Source: an uncultured Acidimicrobiales bacterium (lineage in GTDB: Bacteria; Actinomycetota; Acidimicrobiia; Acidimicrobiales; SZUA-35). From it: DNA of 63,349 nucleotides. Below are positions 25,767-34,105 of this stretch, piece after piece; position 1 is the first letter of the stretch; each line of letters begins with the position of its first letter. The notes beneath the pieces were generated by a model that had not been told where the DNA came from, searched no databases, and was given only the letters and a program-made list of their open reading frames with translations. The translations under genes were made by a program, and so were the position numbers. The stretch spans positions 1-63,349 of the forward strand of contig CALJSB010000147.1 in NCBI GenBank assembly GCA_937976305.1, read 5' to 3'.

Positions 25767-26542
25767 CTGGCGACCGCAGCGACGCCGGAGCGGAACAGCG
25801 CCACGCAATTGCCCCGCTCAGCCAAGCCGGGCACCGTACGTCCCCGAAGAGGATCTTGCCGCTGCCGCACGTGATTCTCCGGGTGGGGCATCAGTCCGAG
25901 CACCAAGCCAGTGTCGTCGCACACCCCAGCGATGTCGTCGGTCGAACCGTTCGGATTCGACGGGTAGGCGCCAGCTGCGGGATGAACAACGCCCTGGGCG
26001 TCAACCTCGACATACCGCAGGGCAACCTGATCATCACGGTGCAGCCCATCGAGTTGATTGGTGACGTAGCGGCCCTCACCGTGGGCCACGGGACAGCGAA
26101 TCGGCTCAGTGAGCCCAGCGACCCACACCGACTTCGAAGAAGCTGGCTCGAGGGTGACCCAGCGACACTCAAACCGATCACGGTCATTGGCACCGAGCAC
26201 CGCCTGGTCGTCGCCTCCCGGCAGAAGGCCGGCTCGAACAAGTGCCTGGAAACCGTTGCAGACGCCGAAGATCGGTTTCTCGGCTGCGACCGCAGCATGC
26301 AACTGATCGCCGAACCAACCGGCCAAATCGAGGCCCAGAAGGCGACCAGCACCCAAGGCGTCGCCGTAGGAGAACCCGCCGGGAACAGCCAGCATCTGAT
26401 GATCGCTCATCTGCACATCGCCCGAGCGCAGTGCGGACAGCGGCACACGCTGCGGATCGGCTCCCGCGAGTTCGAACGCATCGGCGAGGTCGCCGTCGCG
26501 ATTGGTGCCGAGCGCGATCGGGATCAAGACCTTTGGCTTCAT
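25763..26542 (-). CDS. purQ: FGAM synthase glutaminase subunit
   Basis: Class I glutamine amidotransferase that feeds ammonia to PurL. The 259-residue protein has GGFSYGDALGAGRLLG with the oxyanion region, the nucleophile cysteine in FGVCNGFQALVRAG, and MPHPENHVR with the catalytic histidine and glutamate. The ATG at 26542 overlaps the purL stop as TGATG, so the two subunits are made together. The upstream extension in the same frame is purL sequence in another phase. It is slightly longer than the 225-residue B. subtilis-type PurQ. Confidence 0.95.
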   Translation of the reverse strand: MKPKVLIPIALGTNRDGDLADAFELAGADPQRVPLSALRSGDVQMSDHQMLAVPGGFSYGDALGAGRLLGLDLAGWFGDQLHAAVAAEKPIFGVCNGFQALVRAGLLPGGDDQAVLGANDRDRFECRWVTLEPASSKSVWVAGLTEPIRCPVAHGEGRYVTNQLDGLHRDDQVALRYVEVDAQGVVHPAAGAYPSNPNGSTDDIAGVCDDTGLVLGLMPHPENHVRQRQDPLRGRTVPGLAERGNCVALFRSGVAAVAS

Positions 26543-29439
26543 CACTCCTCGCCTCCACTCGATGTTGTGTCGTCTGCGTCGAGATGGCCTCGCCATGCCT
26601 TGGCGATCTCGCCGAGACCAAGTTCGTGAACACCAAGGCGCACCGATGGTCGAGCAACGACACGCCCGATCCGAACGGCGAACGGAACAATCTCGCCGAA
26701 GCGTTGCCCGTCCTCGGGGCGAACCTCGAGTAGATAGCGACCCGATCCTTCGCCGAACAGACGAGCGGGATCGGAATCGATGTCGAGATCGAGGCCAAGA
26801 CGGCCAGCGAGCGCCCACTCAGCAGCCGCAACCGCGAGGCCACCCTCGGCAAGATCGTGTCCACTTCGCACCAAGTTCGCAGCAATGGCCTCGCCGACGG
26901 CATGGTGGCGGGCCACTGCAACGGGGTCGGGCCGAGGGACGTTACCGCCGTAGTCGTGCCCGAGAACTGCGTCAAGGTGTGAGCCACCGAGCTCACCCTT
27001 CTGAGGTCCGACGAGCCACACCTCGTTGCCGGCGGCAACACAGCCGGTGAGCGGCACGACATCGAGATTCTTGACGATGCCCATCGCCGTGATGACCAGG
27101 GTTGGGGCGACCGGATCGCGGGTACCGTCCTCATCAACAAACACGTTGTAGAGCGAGTCTTTACCCGAAACGAACGGTGCGCCGAACAACATCGCTGAGT
27201 CATGACAGCCTCGACAGGCAGCGACGATCTCCGCCAGCGTTGCTGGATCGGTCGGGTCACCCCAAGCAAAGTTGTCGAGCAGCGAAAGCTCGAGCGGGTC
27301 AGCGCCGGCAAGGACGACATTGCGAACCGCTTCGTCGATCACCTGCCACGCCATCGCTTCGGGATCGAGTTGGCCGAGGCGAGCATTGACGCCGATGCCG
27401 AAGGCGACCGCACGCTCGCCACTTGTCCCCGGCGGCACCATGGCCGTTCCGTCTGCCGGCCCATCGCCCTGCACACCGCCATAGGGGCGAACCAACGTGC
27501 CGCCGAGCACTTCGTGATCGAAGGTTCGAACGACATCTTCGTTCGACCTGATCGATGGGTGGGCCAACAACTGCAAGGTGAGGCTGGCGGGGTCGTAGTC
27601 GACGACCTCAGAACGGGTGGTGCGCACCACCTCGAGCCGAGCGGCCTGCATTCGGCGACGAGGTCGACCATCGTGCAGAAATGAACAGTCGAGGTCGATC
27701 ACGGTCTCGGTGCCGTCCCTGACAATCAGGCGGCCATCACCAGAGAAAGTGCCAATGACAGCGGCGCCGACACTCCAACGTTCGGCTAGTTCGAGGAGCG
27801 GCCCAGGCTCCGGACTGGCAACAACCATTCGCTCTTGCGCTTCGCTGAGCCAAACCTCCCAGGGCGCGAGTCCCGGGTACTTCCGAGGGACAAGCTGCAG
27901 ATCGACCTCAGCCCCGAGGACCTCAGCCATCTCGCCAACCGCAGACGACAGGCCACCGGCACCGCAATCGGTGACTGCGGAGTACAGGCCGAGATCACGG
28001 GCAGCGACGATCACGTCGATCAGGCCTTTCTCGACGATCGGGTCACCGATCTGCACCGACGAACCGGCCACTTCGGCGGTCTCAGCGGCCATGGTCTGCG
28101 ACGAGAATGTTGCACCACCAACGCCATCTCGGCCGACGGCGCCGCCCAGCACAACAATCGAATCGCCTGCCGCAGCCTGCGTCGGATTCGAACCGGTCGG
28201 AAGCAGGCCGATGCAGCCGGCGAAGACGAGCGGGGTGGTGGTGTATGCCGGGTCGTGGACGACGGCCCCACCGATGTTGGGCACACCGATCTTGTTGCCG
28301 TAGTCACCAACGCCAGCAATAACACCCTCACGGATTCGCTGCGGGTGCAGCACGCCATCTGGCACATCGGCCGGGTCGGTCTCGCTCGGGCCGAAGCAGA
28401 GAATGTCGGACACGGCGATCGGCTTGGCCGAGACCCCGAGGATGTCGCGCACAACCCCGCCAACTCCGGTGTTGGAACCGCCAAAGGGCTCGAGCGCGGA
28501 GGGGTGGTTGTGAGTTTCAGCTTTGAGCGCAAGATCGAAGTCGTCGTCGAAGCGAACGATGCCGGCATTGTCAACGAACGCGCTGCGTACCCATGGGGCG
28601 TCGATCGCCTCGGTGGCTGAGCGCAGGTAGGTCTTCATTAACCCATCGATCTCACCGCCATCCGGAAGCTCGATCAGTGCCCGGAAGGTCTTGTGGGCAC
28701 AGTGCTCACTCCAGGTCTGCGCCAGCATCTCAAGCTCGGCGTCGGTCGGGGTTCGGCCCAGGTCCGAGAAATAGTCGCGAATCACGACCATCTCCTGCGG
28801 GTCGAGTCCGAGGCGGCGGCGCTGATTGACCGCCGCCAGGCCGTCATCGTCGAGGCCGTCGAGTGCGATCTGAGTTGTCAGCGGTGCACCGGCCCGTAGA
28901 TCAGCAAACGCCGGAGGAAGCGAACCCACCGCCCAACGTTCGATGACGTCGTTGTGCAGGACCCGCGAGGCGAGGAGCTGCAGATCGGCCTCGTTCAACT
29001 CATGGCCATCGGACGGCTCGATGAGAAATCGGATGCCCATCGTGGCCGCGTCAACGTCGAGCCCGAGAACATTTGCAGCCCGAACGAGCTCAGCCCCCTC
29101 GCGATCGGTGACGCCGGGGCGAAGCCCGGTTTCGATCACAACGCTGTCGGCCGACGCCTTGGTGACACCGTCGCTCATCAGGCTCGAGCTGTCGAGATCG
29201 TCAGCCGGCAGCCACCATCCGACGACCGGGTCGACCAACAGCGACTCAGCGAGCGTCGCGAGACGGCCGTCGTCGACCGCCACTCCCTCGCCAAACCGCA
29301 CATGGGCAAGACGAAATTGATGGATTCGCTCTATGCCCAGCCCGAACATTTCCGCACGTGCGACAAGGCCTGCGCCCTGCTCGTCGACATGTGCGGGCCC
29401 GACCACAACCGCTCTGTCACTCGCCATTGGTTCCAGCAT
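26542..29439 (-). CDS. purL: FGAM synthase: PurS-PurS-PurL fusion
   Basis: A 965-residue phosphoribosylformylglycinamidine synthase. The catalytic PurL body starts near residue 200 with QTWSEHCAHKTFRA, ALKAETHNHPSALEPFGGSN, TGVGGVVRDILG, VGDYGNKIGVPNIGGAV, TDCGAGGLSSAVGEMAEVLG, and GGVQGDGPADGTAM. The first about 190 residues are not PurL but look like two copies of PurS: one around VARAEMFGLGIERIHQFRLA and the second, clearer, ETGLRPGVTDREGAELVRAA followed by LGLDVDAATMGIRF and a terminal VIERWAVG. This differs from the three separate PurS/Q/L subunits of most actinobacteria and from the 1300-residue PurL with fused glutaminase. ATG 29439 is used; ATG 29427 is equally possible. Confidence 0.92.
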   Translation of the reverse strand: MLEPMASDRAVVVGPAHVDEQGAGLVARAEMFGLGIERIHQFRLAHVRFGEGVAVDDGRLATLAESLLVDPVVGWWLPADDLDSSSLMSDGVTKASADSVVIETGLRPGVTDREGAELVRAANVLGLDVDAATMGIRFLIEPSDGHELNEADLQLLASRVLHNDVIERWAVGSLPPAFADLRAGAPLTTQIALDGLDDDGLAAVNQRRRLGLDPQEMVVIRDYFSDLGRTPTDAELEMLAQTWSEHCAHKTFRALIELPDGGEIDGLMKTYLRSATEAIDAPWVRSAFVDNAGIVRFDDDFDLALKAETHNHPSALEPFGGSNTGVGGVVRDILGVSAKPIAVSDILCFGPSETDPADVPDGVLHPQRIREGVIAGVGDYGNKIGVPNIGGAVVHDPAYTTTPLVFAGCIGLLPTGSNPTQAAAGDSIVVLGGAVGRDGVGGATFSSQTMAAETAEVAGSSVQIGDPIVEKGLIDVIVAARDLGLYSAVTDCGAGGLSSAVGEMAEVLGAEVDLQLVPRKYPGLAPWEVWLSEAQERMVVASPEPGPLLELAERWSVGAAVIGTFSGDGRLIVRDGTETVIDLDCSFLHDGRPRRRMQAARLEVVRTTRSEVVDYDPASLTLQLLAHPSIRSNEDVVRTFDHEVLGGTLVRPYGGVQGDGPADGTAMVPPGTSGERAVAFGIGVNARLGQLDPEAMAWQVIDEAVRNVVLAGADPLELSLLDNFAWGDPTDPATLAEIVAACRGCHDSAMLFGAPFVSGKDSLYNVFVDEDGTRDPVAPTLVITAMGIVKNLDVVPLTGCVAAGNEVWLVGPQKGELGGSHLDAVLGHDYGGNVPRPDPVAVARHHAVGEAIAANLVRSGHDLAEGGLAVAAAEWALAGRLGLDLDIDSDPARLFGEGSGRYLLEVRPEDGQRFGEIVPFAVRIGRVVARPSVRLGVHELGLGEIAKAWRGHLDADDTTSSGGEE

Positions 29440-29517
29440 GACCGACCCAACGAGCGGCGGTGCGAACGGTGGCCGCTTTCAACAAAAAGTTGATCTGGCC
29501 TGCACTGAGCAGCCGTA

Positions 29518-29557
29518 CACCAAGCAGTCGTTCACCAAGCAGTCGTTCACCAGGCAG
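29518..29557. repeat. Tandem 15-base repeat in divergent promoter region
   Basis: The unit CACCAAGCAGTCGTT occurs twice head-to-tail (29518-29532 and 29533-29547), with a third partial copy to 29557 carrying one change. It lies between the divergent purL and HAD-phosphatase starts, just upstream of the TACCGT box of the latter. It may be an operator array or a slippage expansion. Confidence 0.75.
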
Positions 29558-29571
29558 AGTGGCCAAGCGTC

Positions 29572-29577
29572 TACCGT
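29572..29577 (+). promoter_or_regulatory. -10 box TACCGT before gene at 29586
   Basis: TACCGT precedes GTG 29586 by 8 bases, one or two more than the usual spacing here, giving a leader of at most a few bases. Confidence 0.45.
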
Positions 29578-29585
29578 TCGTTGAC

Positions 29586-30239
29586 GTGAACGATTTCGTC
29601 TTCGGTGTCGACCTCGATGGCGTGTGCGCCGACTACACCATCGGCTTCCGCGAGATCGTCGCAGAGCAGCGGGGTGTCGACCCCGAATCGCTTCCGCTCG
29701 AACGATCGTGGTCCTTTGCAGAGTGGGGGCTCAGCCCCGACGAGTTCTCTGAGCTACACCAGTTCGCCGTGACCGAAAAGCGCATGATGGCGAATCTGCC
29801 AGCCTTCGACGGTTGTGCTGACGCGTTGTGGCGATTGTCTGACGCTGGCATCTGGATTCGCATCATCACCCACCGGCTCTACGCGAACTGGGGCCACGCC
29901 GTGGCGGTCAGCGACACCGTCACCTGGCTCGACAACGCGCAGATTCCGTACCGAGACATCTGCTTCCTCGGCGCCAAGCCACAGGTCGAGGCCGACGTCT
30001 ACATCGACGACGCAGCCCACAACATCACTGCGCTGCGGGCAACCGGCAACCCGGCGATCGTTTTCGACCAGCCCTATAACCGCGAACTCGACGGGTTACG
30101 GGCGCACTCGTGGAACGAGGTCGAGGACATCGTCATGGATCTCGCTGCTCAGAGCGAGGGGGTACAACCACAACTCCCTGGCATCGACGCCGGCGCCGAC
30201 CGGTTGTTGCGCCGCACCACGGGTGGCGAAACGATCTAG
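29586..30239 (+). CDS. HAD-superfamily 5'(3')-nucleotidase-like phosphatase
   Basis: A 217-residue HAD phosphatase. Motif I is FGVDLDGVCADY (nucleophile Asp and general acid Asp), motif II IIITHRLYANWG region with the conserved Thr, and motif IV VYIDDAAHNI with the acidic pair. The DxDGVxAD signature and helical cap (ERSWSFAEWGLSPDEFSELH) match the 5'(3')-deoxyribonucleotidase (NT5C) type, so a nucleotide monophosphate is a likely substrate. GTG 29586 is chosen from the conserved N-terminus; the upstream extension contains the tandem repeat and promoter. Confidence 0.88.
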   Translation: MNDFVFGVDLDGVCADYTIGFREIVAEQRGVDPESLPLERSWSFAEWGLSPDEFSELHQFAVTEKRMMANLPAFDGCADALWRLSDAGIWIRIITHRLYANWGHAVAVSDTVTWLDNAQIPYRDICFLGAKPQVEADVYIDDAAHNITALRATGNPAIVFDQPYNRELDGLRAHSWNEVEDIVMDLAAQSEGVQPQLPGIDAGADRLLRRTTGGETI

Positions 30240-30281
30240 CGAGTCAGCCCTGCCCAGGCTGGCCTCTTCGCGTTGTCTGGC

Positions 30282-30527
30282 TCAGGCCGGCAGGCCGCTG
30301 ATCTGTTCGGCCAGTCGATCAAGTGCGTCGGACCACCATGAGGTCTCGACAACGGAGCGACCAGGAAGATCGGCAAGAAGCTCATCAACGAGCGCAGTGA
30401 GGCCCGCACCGTCGGAAGAGAGGCGGATATCGAGGAGGTGGTCGGTCACGCGACCACGATCGATGAGCTCGCCATCGATGCTCGACTTCAATCCGGCAAT
30501 CAACTCTGCTGTCTGCATGTCGTTCAT
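30282..30527 (-). CDS. Small hypothetical protein
   Basis: An 81-residue acidic protein, not recognised (MNDMQTAELIAGLKSSIDGE, ending LDRLAEQISGLPA). It is predicted helical with no export signal. It is convergent with the HAD gene. ATG 30527 is chosen over 30560; upstream is an AAAGAT box at 6 bases, a weak form of the leaderless pattern. Confidence 0.55.
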   Translation of the reverse strand: MNDMQTAELIAGLKSSIDGELIDRGRVTDHLLDIRLSSDGAGLTALVDELLADLPGRSVVETSWWSDALDRLAEQISGLPA

Positions 30528-30653
30528 GGTGCCATCTTTTTCGGTAGTCAGGCGGATCATATGAAGAAGGAAATCCGCTCATCGGGCCACCAGGTGTTTC
30601 GTACTCGCCGGTCAGCAGACGATCACCCCGGACGGCGGTAGCGTCGTCGCGTC

Positions 30654-30689
30654 ATGGCCCCACACCCAAAAAGAGCAGTTCGGCGGTGA
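30654..30689 (+). CDS. Possible 11-residue leader peptide
   Basis: ATG 30654 opens an 11-codon frame (MAPHPKRAVRR) whose stop overlaps the GTG of the MauE-like gene as GTGA. A TAGCGT box is 9 bases before the ATG. It would be a minimal coupling uORF; the only evidence is arrangement. Confidence 0.25.
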   Translation: MAPHPKRAVRR

Positions 30690-31066
30690 GCCTTCGTTTT
30701 GCGCTCGCCCTGGTGCTGGCGTTGGTGTTCGCTGCTGCTGCCGGGGCAAAGCTCGTGTCTCTCGACGAAACAACGAAGGGTTTCGCTGAGCTGGGGATTC
30801 CGATCCCGAACCTCAGCGTTTGGCTGGTCATCACGCTCGAAGCAGCCATCGCTGTCGCGCTGGTGGTCGTACCGGCGTGGGGCTCATTGGCAGCCTTTGC
30901 CACCCTGGCCGGCTTCACGGTGTTTCTTGCAGGCCTGATTCGTTCCGGGCGACCCGCGGTGTGCCGGTGTTTCGGTGGAGCGACAACCGAAACCGTTTCT
31001 ACTGCCACGTTGATTCGCAACGGTGCGCTGCTCGTTCTCGCCGCTGCAGTGGCTCTCGTGAGTTGA
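30686..31066 (+). CDS. MauE/DoxX-like membrane protein
   Basis: A 126-residue protein with four predicted membrane helices (ALALVLALVFAAAAGAKLV, WLVITLEAAIAVALVVVPAW, LAAFATLAGFTVFLAGLI, GALLVLAAAVALVS). The Cys-Arg-Cys-Phe-Gly-Gly motif between helices 3 and 4 is the MauE signature, a family linked to disulfide handling or methylamine dehydrogenase maturation. There are no other mau genes here, so the role is probably general redox in the membrane. GTG 30686 overlaps the stop of a possible leader ORF. Confidence 0.8.
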   Translation: MSLRFALALVLALVFAAAAGAKLVSLDETTKGFAELGIPIPNLSVWLVITLEAAIAVALVVVPAWGSLAAFATLAGFTVFLAGLIRSGRPAVCRCFGGATTETVSTATLIRNGALLVLAAAVALVS

Positions 31067-31131
31067 TTCGTGAATGATGGACAACATCGTGGCTGAGCAG
31101 CCACAACGTCGCCGAACATGGGACCGACCAA

Positions 31132-32427
31132 ATGAGTGAACAAGACCGAGCGTGGGGGTTTCGAACCCGAGCCTTGCACGCCGGAGGCCAACCAGACTCG
31201 GCGACCGGGGCTCGAGCCGTACCGATCTATCAGAGCACCAGTTTTGTGTTCGAAGACACCGCCGATGCTGCCGATCTGTTTGCCCTGCAGAAGTACGGCA
31301 CGATCTACAGCCGCATCTCGAACCCGACGACCGCGGCGTTCGAGGAACGCATGGCGAGCCTCGAGGGCGCCATCGGGGCCGTCGCGACTGCGAGCGGACA
31401 GGCTGCGGAGTTTTTGGCGCTCACCACCATTGCTGGCGCAGGTGACCACATCGTCGCCGCCGCAAGCATCTATGGCGGCACCTACGCCCTTCTGGCAACG
31501 ACGTTGGCCCGGCTCGGTGTCGAGACCACATTTGTCGACAACGCAGACGCCGAGGCCTTTGCGGCCGCGATTCGACCCGAGACCAAAGCCATCTACACCG
31601 AGGTGATCGGCAACCCGAGCGGCGTCGTCGCCGACCTCGAGACCTTGTCTGATATGGCTCACAGCCATGGTTTGCCTCTCGTGGTCGACGCCACGTTTGC
31701 CACTCCCTACCTCTGTCGCCCGATGGAGTTCGGCGCCGACATCGTGTTGCACTCGGCCACGAAGTTCATCGGTGGACACGGCACGACCATCGGCGGTGTT
31801 GTCAGCGAATCGGGCACCTTCGACTGGACCACCGGGCGCTTTCCCCGCATGACCGAGCCCGTCAGCACCTACAACGACATTCAGTGGGTCGGCAACTTTG
31901 GGGAGTACGCCTACTGCATGGCATTGCGATCCGAGCAGCTGCGCGACATCGGGGCGTCGCTGTCGCCGTTCAATGCCTTCCTTCTGCTGCAGGGCATCGA
32001 GACCCTCCCCTTCCGGATGGACGCACACGTCGCCAATGCACGAGCCGTTGCCCAGTGGCTTGAGGACGACGCTCGCGTGTCCTGGGTCGCGTACTCCGAC
32101 CTCGAGAGCTCGCCGTCTCACGACTTGGCCAAGAAGTACCTTCCCAAGGGGGCCGGTGCCATCTTCACCTTCGGCCTGAACGGCGACCGCCAAGCCGGCC
32201 AACGGTTCATCGAGAGCCTCGAGATGATCAGCCACCTCGCCAACGTTGGTGACGCTCGAACATTGGTGATCCACCCCGCCTCGACCACCCACCAGCAGAT
32301 GACCGACGACGAACTCGCCGCCGCCGGCGTGGGGGCCGACATGATCCGTCTGTCCATCGGTCTCGAAGACCTCGATGACATCCTCTATGACCTCGACCAA
32401 GCGCTCACCGCTGCAACCACCTCCTAG
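31132..32427 (+). CDS. metY: O-acetylhomoserine sulfhydrylase
   Basis: PLP enzyme of the Cys/Met metabolism family making homocysteine from O-acetyl- or O-succinylhomoserine and sulfide. At 431 residues it has the MetY length rather than that of cystathionine gamma-synthase. Motifs: FRTRALHAGGQPD, AVPIYQSTSFVF, YSRISNPTTAAFEERMA, VDATFATPYLCRP, the PLP lysine in LHSATKFIGGHGTTIGG, and LVIHPASTTHQQM. The CoA-binding gene follows after 9 bases and is probably cotranscribed. No SAM riboswitch is seen in the 65 bases upstream. Confidence 0.95.
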   Translation: MSEQDRAWGFRTRALHAGGQPDSATGARAVPIYQSTSFVFEDTADAADLFALQKYGTIYSRISNPTTAAFEERMASLEGAIGAVATASGQAAEFLALTTIAGAGDHIVAAASIYGGTYALLATTLARLGVETTFVDNADAEAFAAAIRPETKAIYTEVIGNPSGVVADLETLSDMAHSHGLPLVVDATFATPYLCRPMEFGADIVLHSATKFIGGHGTTIGGVVSESGTFDWTTGRFPRMTEPVSTYNDIQWVGNFGEYAYCMALRSEQLRDIGASLSPFNAFLLLQGIETLPFRMDAHVANARAVAQWLEDDARVSWVAYSDLESSPSHDLAKKYLPKGAGAIFTFGLNGDRQAGQRFIESLEMISHLANVGDARTLVIHPASTTHQQMTDDELAAAGVGADMIRLSIGLEDLDDILYDLDQALTAATTS

Positions 32428-32436
32428 GAGCTCGTG

Positions 32437-32919
32437 ATGGCCACCTGGACACCCCCGTCCGCCCGTCAACGCAAACGGATTCTCGACGAGACTCGATCAA
32501 TCGCCGTCGTCGGGGCCTCCTCGAACCCCTCGCGTGCAAGCAACTTCGTGCTCACCTATCTCGCATCATCGATCTGTGATTACGTGTTGTACCCGGTCAA
32601 TCCTCGCGAGACCGAGATCAACGGCTTGACGTGCTACCCATCGCTCGACGCCCTGCCAGAGACTCCCGACATGGTCGACGTGTTCCGCAAACCCGATGAC
32701 TGTGTCGACATTGCCAATGAGACGATCGCCATCGGGGCCAAGACGCTGTGGCTCCAACTCGGCGTCGAGAACGACGAAGCCATGGCGCTCGCCACCGAAG
32801 CTGGCCTCGACGGCGTTCAGAATCGCTGCACCAAGATCGAACACGCTCGGTTTGCCGGCGGCCTTCATCTTGCCGGCTTCGACACCGGTGTGATCTCGAG
32901 CCGTCGAGCCCACCGCTAG
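32437..32919 (+). CDS. CoA-binding domain protein (YccU-like)
   Basis: A 160-residue Rossmann-type CoA_binding_2 protein: RSIAVVGASSNPSRASNFV at the N-terminus, VLYPVNPRETEINGLTCYPS, PDMVDVFRKPDD and LWLQLGVENDEAM. These stand-alone proteins resemble the CoA-binding domain of succinyl-CoA synthetase; their role is unknown, but they are often found near metY, as here. AGGAG lies six bases before ATG 32437, which decides the start over the GTG one codon earlier. Confidence 0.92.
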   Translation: MATWTPPSARQRKRILDETRSIAVVGASSNPSRASNFVLTYLASSICDYVLYPVNPRETEINGLTCYPSLDALPETPDMVDVFRKPDDCVDIANETIAIGAKTLWLQLGVENDEAMALATEAGLDGVQNRCTKIEHARFAGGLHLAGFDTGVISSRRAHR

Positions 32920-32949
32920 AAGAGAAACACTAGAGAAGGAAACAGAGTC

Positions 32950-33696
32950 ATGGACCTTGCACTCAAAGGAAAGAGAGCGATCGTCGCCGGCGCCTCAGCC
33001 GGACTCGGCCTGGGCTGCGCCAAGGCGCTCGCCGCAGAAGGCGCGATCGTGGCGATGGGCAGCCGCACGAAAGAGCGGATCGAGGCAGCAGCCGCCGACG
33101 TCCCAAACGCAATCCCAATCGTGGCCGACGTCGGCACTCGAGACGGGGCAACCCAATTCGTCACCGACTCGATGACCGAACTCGGCGGTGTCGACATCCT
33201 CATCACCAACGCAGGCGGCCCGCCGCTGGCTGGGTGGAGCGAGGCGGAACTCGACCAGTACGCCGATGCTGTCGAACTTAATCTGATGTCAGTTGTGGCC
33301 ATGTCCCTCGCTGCGATCGAGGCGATGCGGGAACAGCAGTGGGGGCGCATTATTGCCATCACCTCGATCTCCGTGCGCCAACCGCTCTCCAACATCATCT
33401 TGTCGAACACTGCCCGGGCCGGAGCGACGGCATTTCTCAAGACCCTGGCAACAGGTGTTGCTGCCGACGGTGTCACGGTCAACAGCCTCCAGCCAGGTCT
33501 CCACCTCACCGATCGCGTGCGATCGATGCACAACGGTGATGTGCCGGCCAACGCGGCTGATGGCATACCAACAAAGACCTTCGGCGACCCCGACGATTTC
33601 GGCCACGTGGCAGCGTTCCTGTGCTCAGATGCGGCCAAGTTCATCACTGGCGCCGCCATCCCCATCGACGGCGGAGCGGCCGCCGGCCTGCAGTAG
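32950..33696 (+). CDS. SDR-fold protein lacking the Tyr-Lys catalytic pair
   Basis: A 248-residue short-chain dehydrogenase fold. The cofactor loop is VAGASAGLGLGCAKALAAEG and the NAG motif appears as ITNAGGPP. The serine-bearing strand is present as ITSISVRQPL, but the YxxxK position reads LSNTARAG: Tyr is replaced by Asn and Lys by Arg. A known SDR subgroup with an LSNxxR motif shares this pattern and is often annotated as 3-oxoacyl-ACP reductase without proof. GAAGGAAACAGAGTC precedes the ATG, a usable ribosome-binding site. It may follow metY and the CoA-binding gene in one operon. Confidence 0.9.
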   Translation: MDLALKGKRAIVAGASAGLGLGCAKALAAEGAIVAMGSRTKERIEAAAADVPNAIPIVADVGTRDGATQFVTDSMTELGGVDILITNAGGPPLAGWSEAELDQYADAVELNLMSVVAMSLAAIEAMREQQWGRIIAITSISVRQPLSNIILSNTARAGATAFLKTLATGVAADGVTVNSLQPGLHLTDRVRSMHNGDVPANAADGIPTKTFGDPDDFGHVAAFLCSDAAKFITGAAIPIDGGAAAGLQ

Positions 33697-33756
33697 ATCC
33701 GGCCCACGAGCTGTCCTGCTTTGGATTTCGCCGGGCCGGGCGGTTGACTGTTCGCC

Positions 33757-34044
33757 ATGCGCTCTCGTCCCCGGCTTTTCGCAATGGCTCTCACCGCACC
33801 GCTGCTGTTGTCTGCATGCGGTGAAGGCGATGCCCAGCGAGACGATCTTGTCACCTCACTCACGAGCATTTCTGAGCTCTCGAGCGACGAGGCCAACTGT
33901 GTTGCCGACGTGTTCTACAACGCCGAAGGCGAAGCGGGGGCAGCGTTCACCCAGGACGAACTCAACACCGCATCGCGCGACCCTGAGGCCATCGACGGCT
34001 TCCAGGCCGCCTACGACGCTGCGGTGGCTGACTGCGTCGAATAG
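33757..34044 (+). CDS. Small lipoprotein
   Basis: A 95-residue predicted lipoprotein. The signal is short and basic, then hydrophobic (MRSRPRLFAMALTAPLLLSAC), with the lipobox cysteine at 21. The mature 74 residues are acidic with two cysteines (DEANCVADVFYN and VADCVE) that probably form a disulfide; this pattern recurs in small actinobacterial envelope proteins. Function unknown. Confidence 0.82.
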   Translation: MRSRPRLFAMALTAPLLLSACGEGDAQRDDLVTSLTSISELSSDEANCVADVFYNAEGEAGAAFTQDELNTASRDPEAIDGFQAAYDAAVADCVE

Positions 34045-34105
34045 CGCCGTCCTACGCACCAAAGCTGTTGGCTCAACTCTGCCGCTCATAGGCCGATAGG
34101 CCTAG

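Noticed and set aside
25199..26629. 476-codon plus-strand open frame
   Set aside because: It lies opposite purQ, has no recognisable domain and its codon pattern is that of the antisense of a real gene; high-GC DNA produces long shadow frames.
31067..31131. Possible SAM riboswitch before metY
   Set aside because: Only 65 bases separate the genes and no characteristic stems are present.
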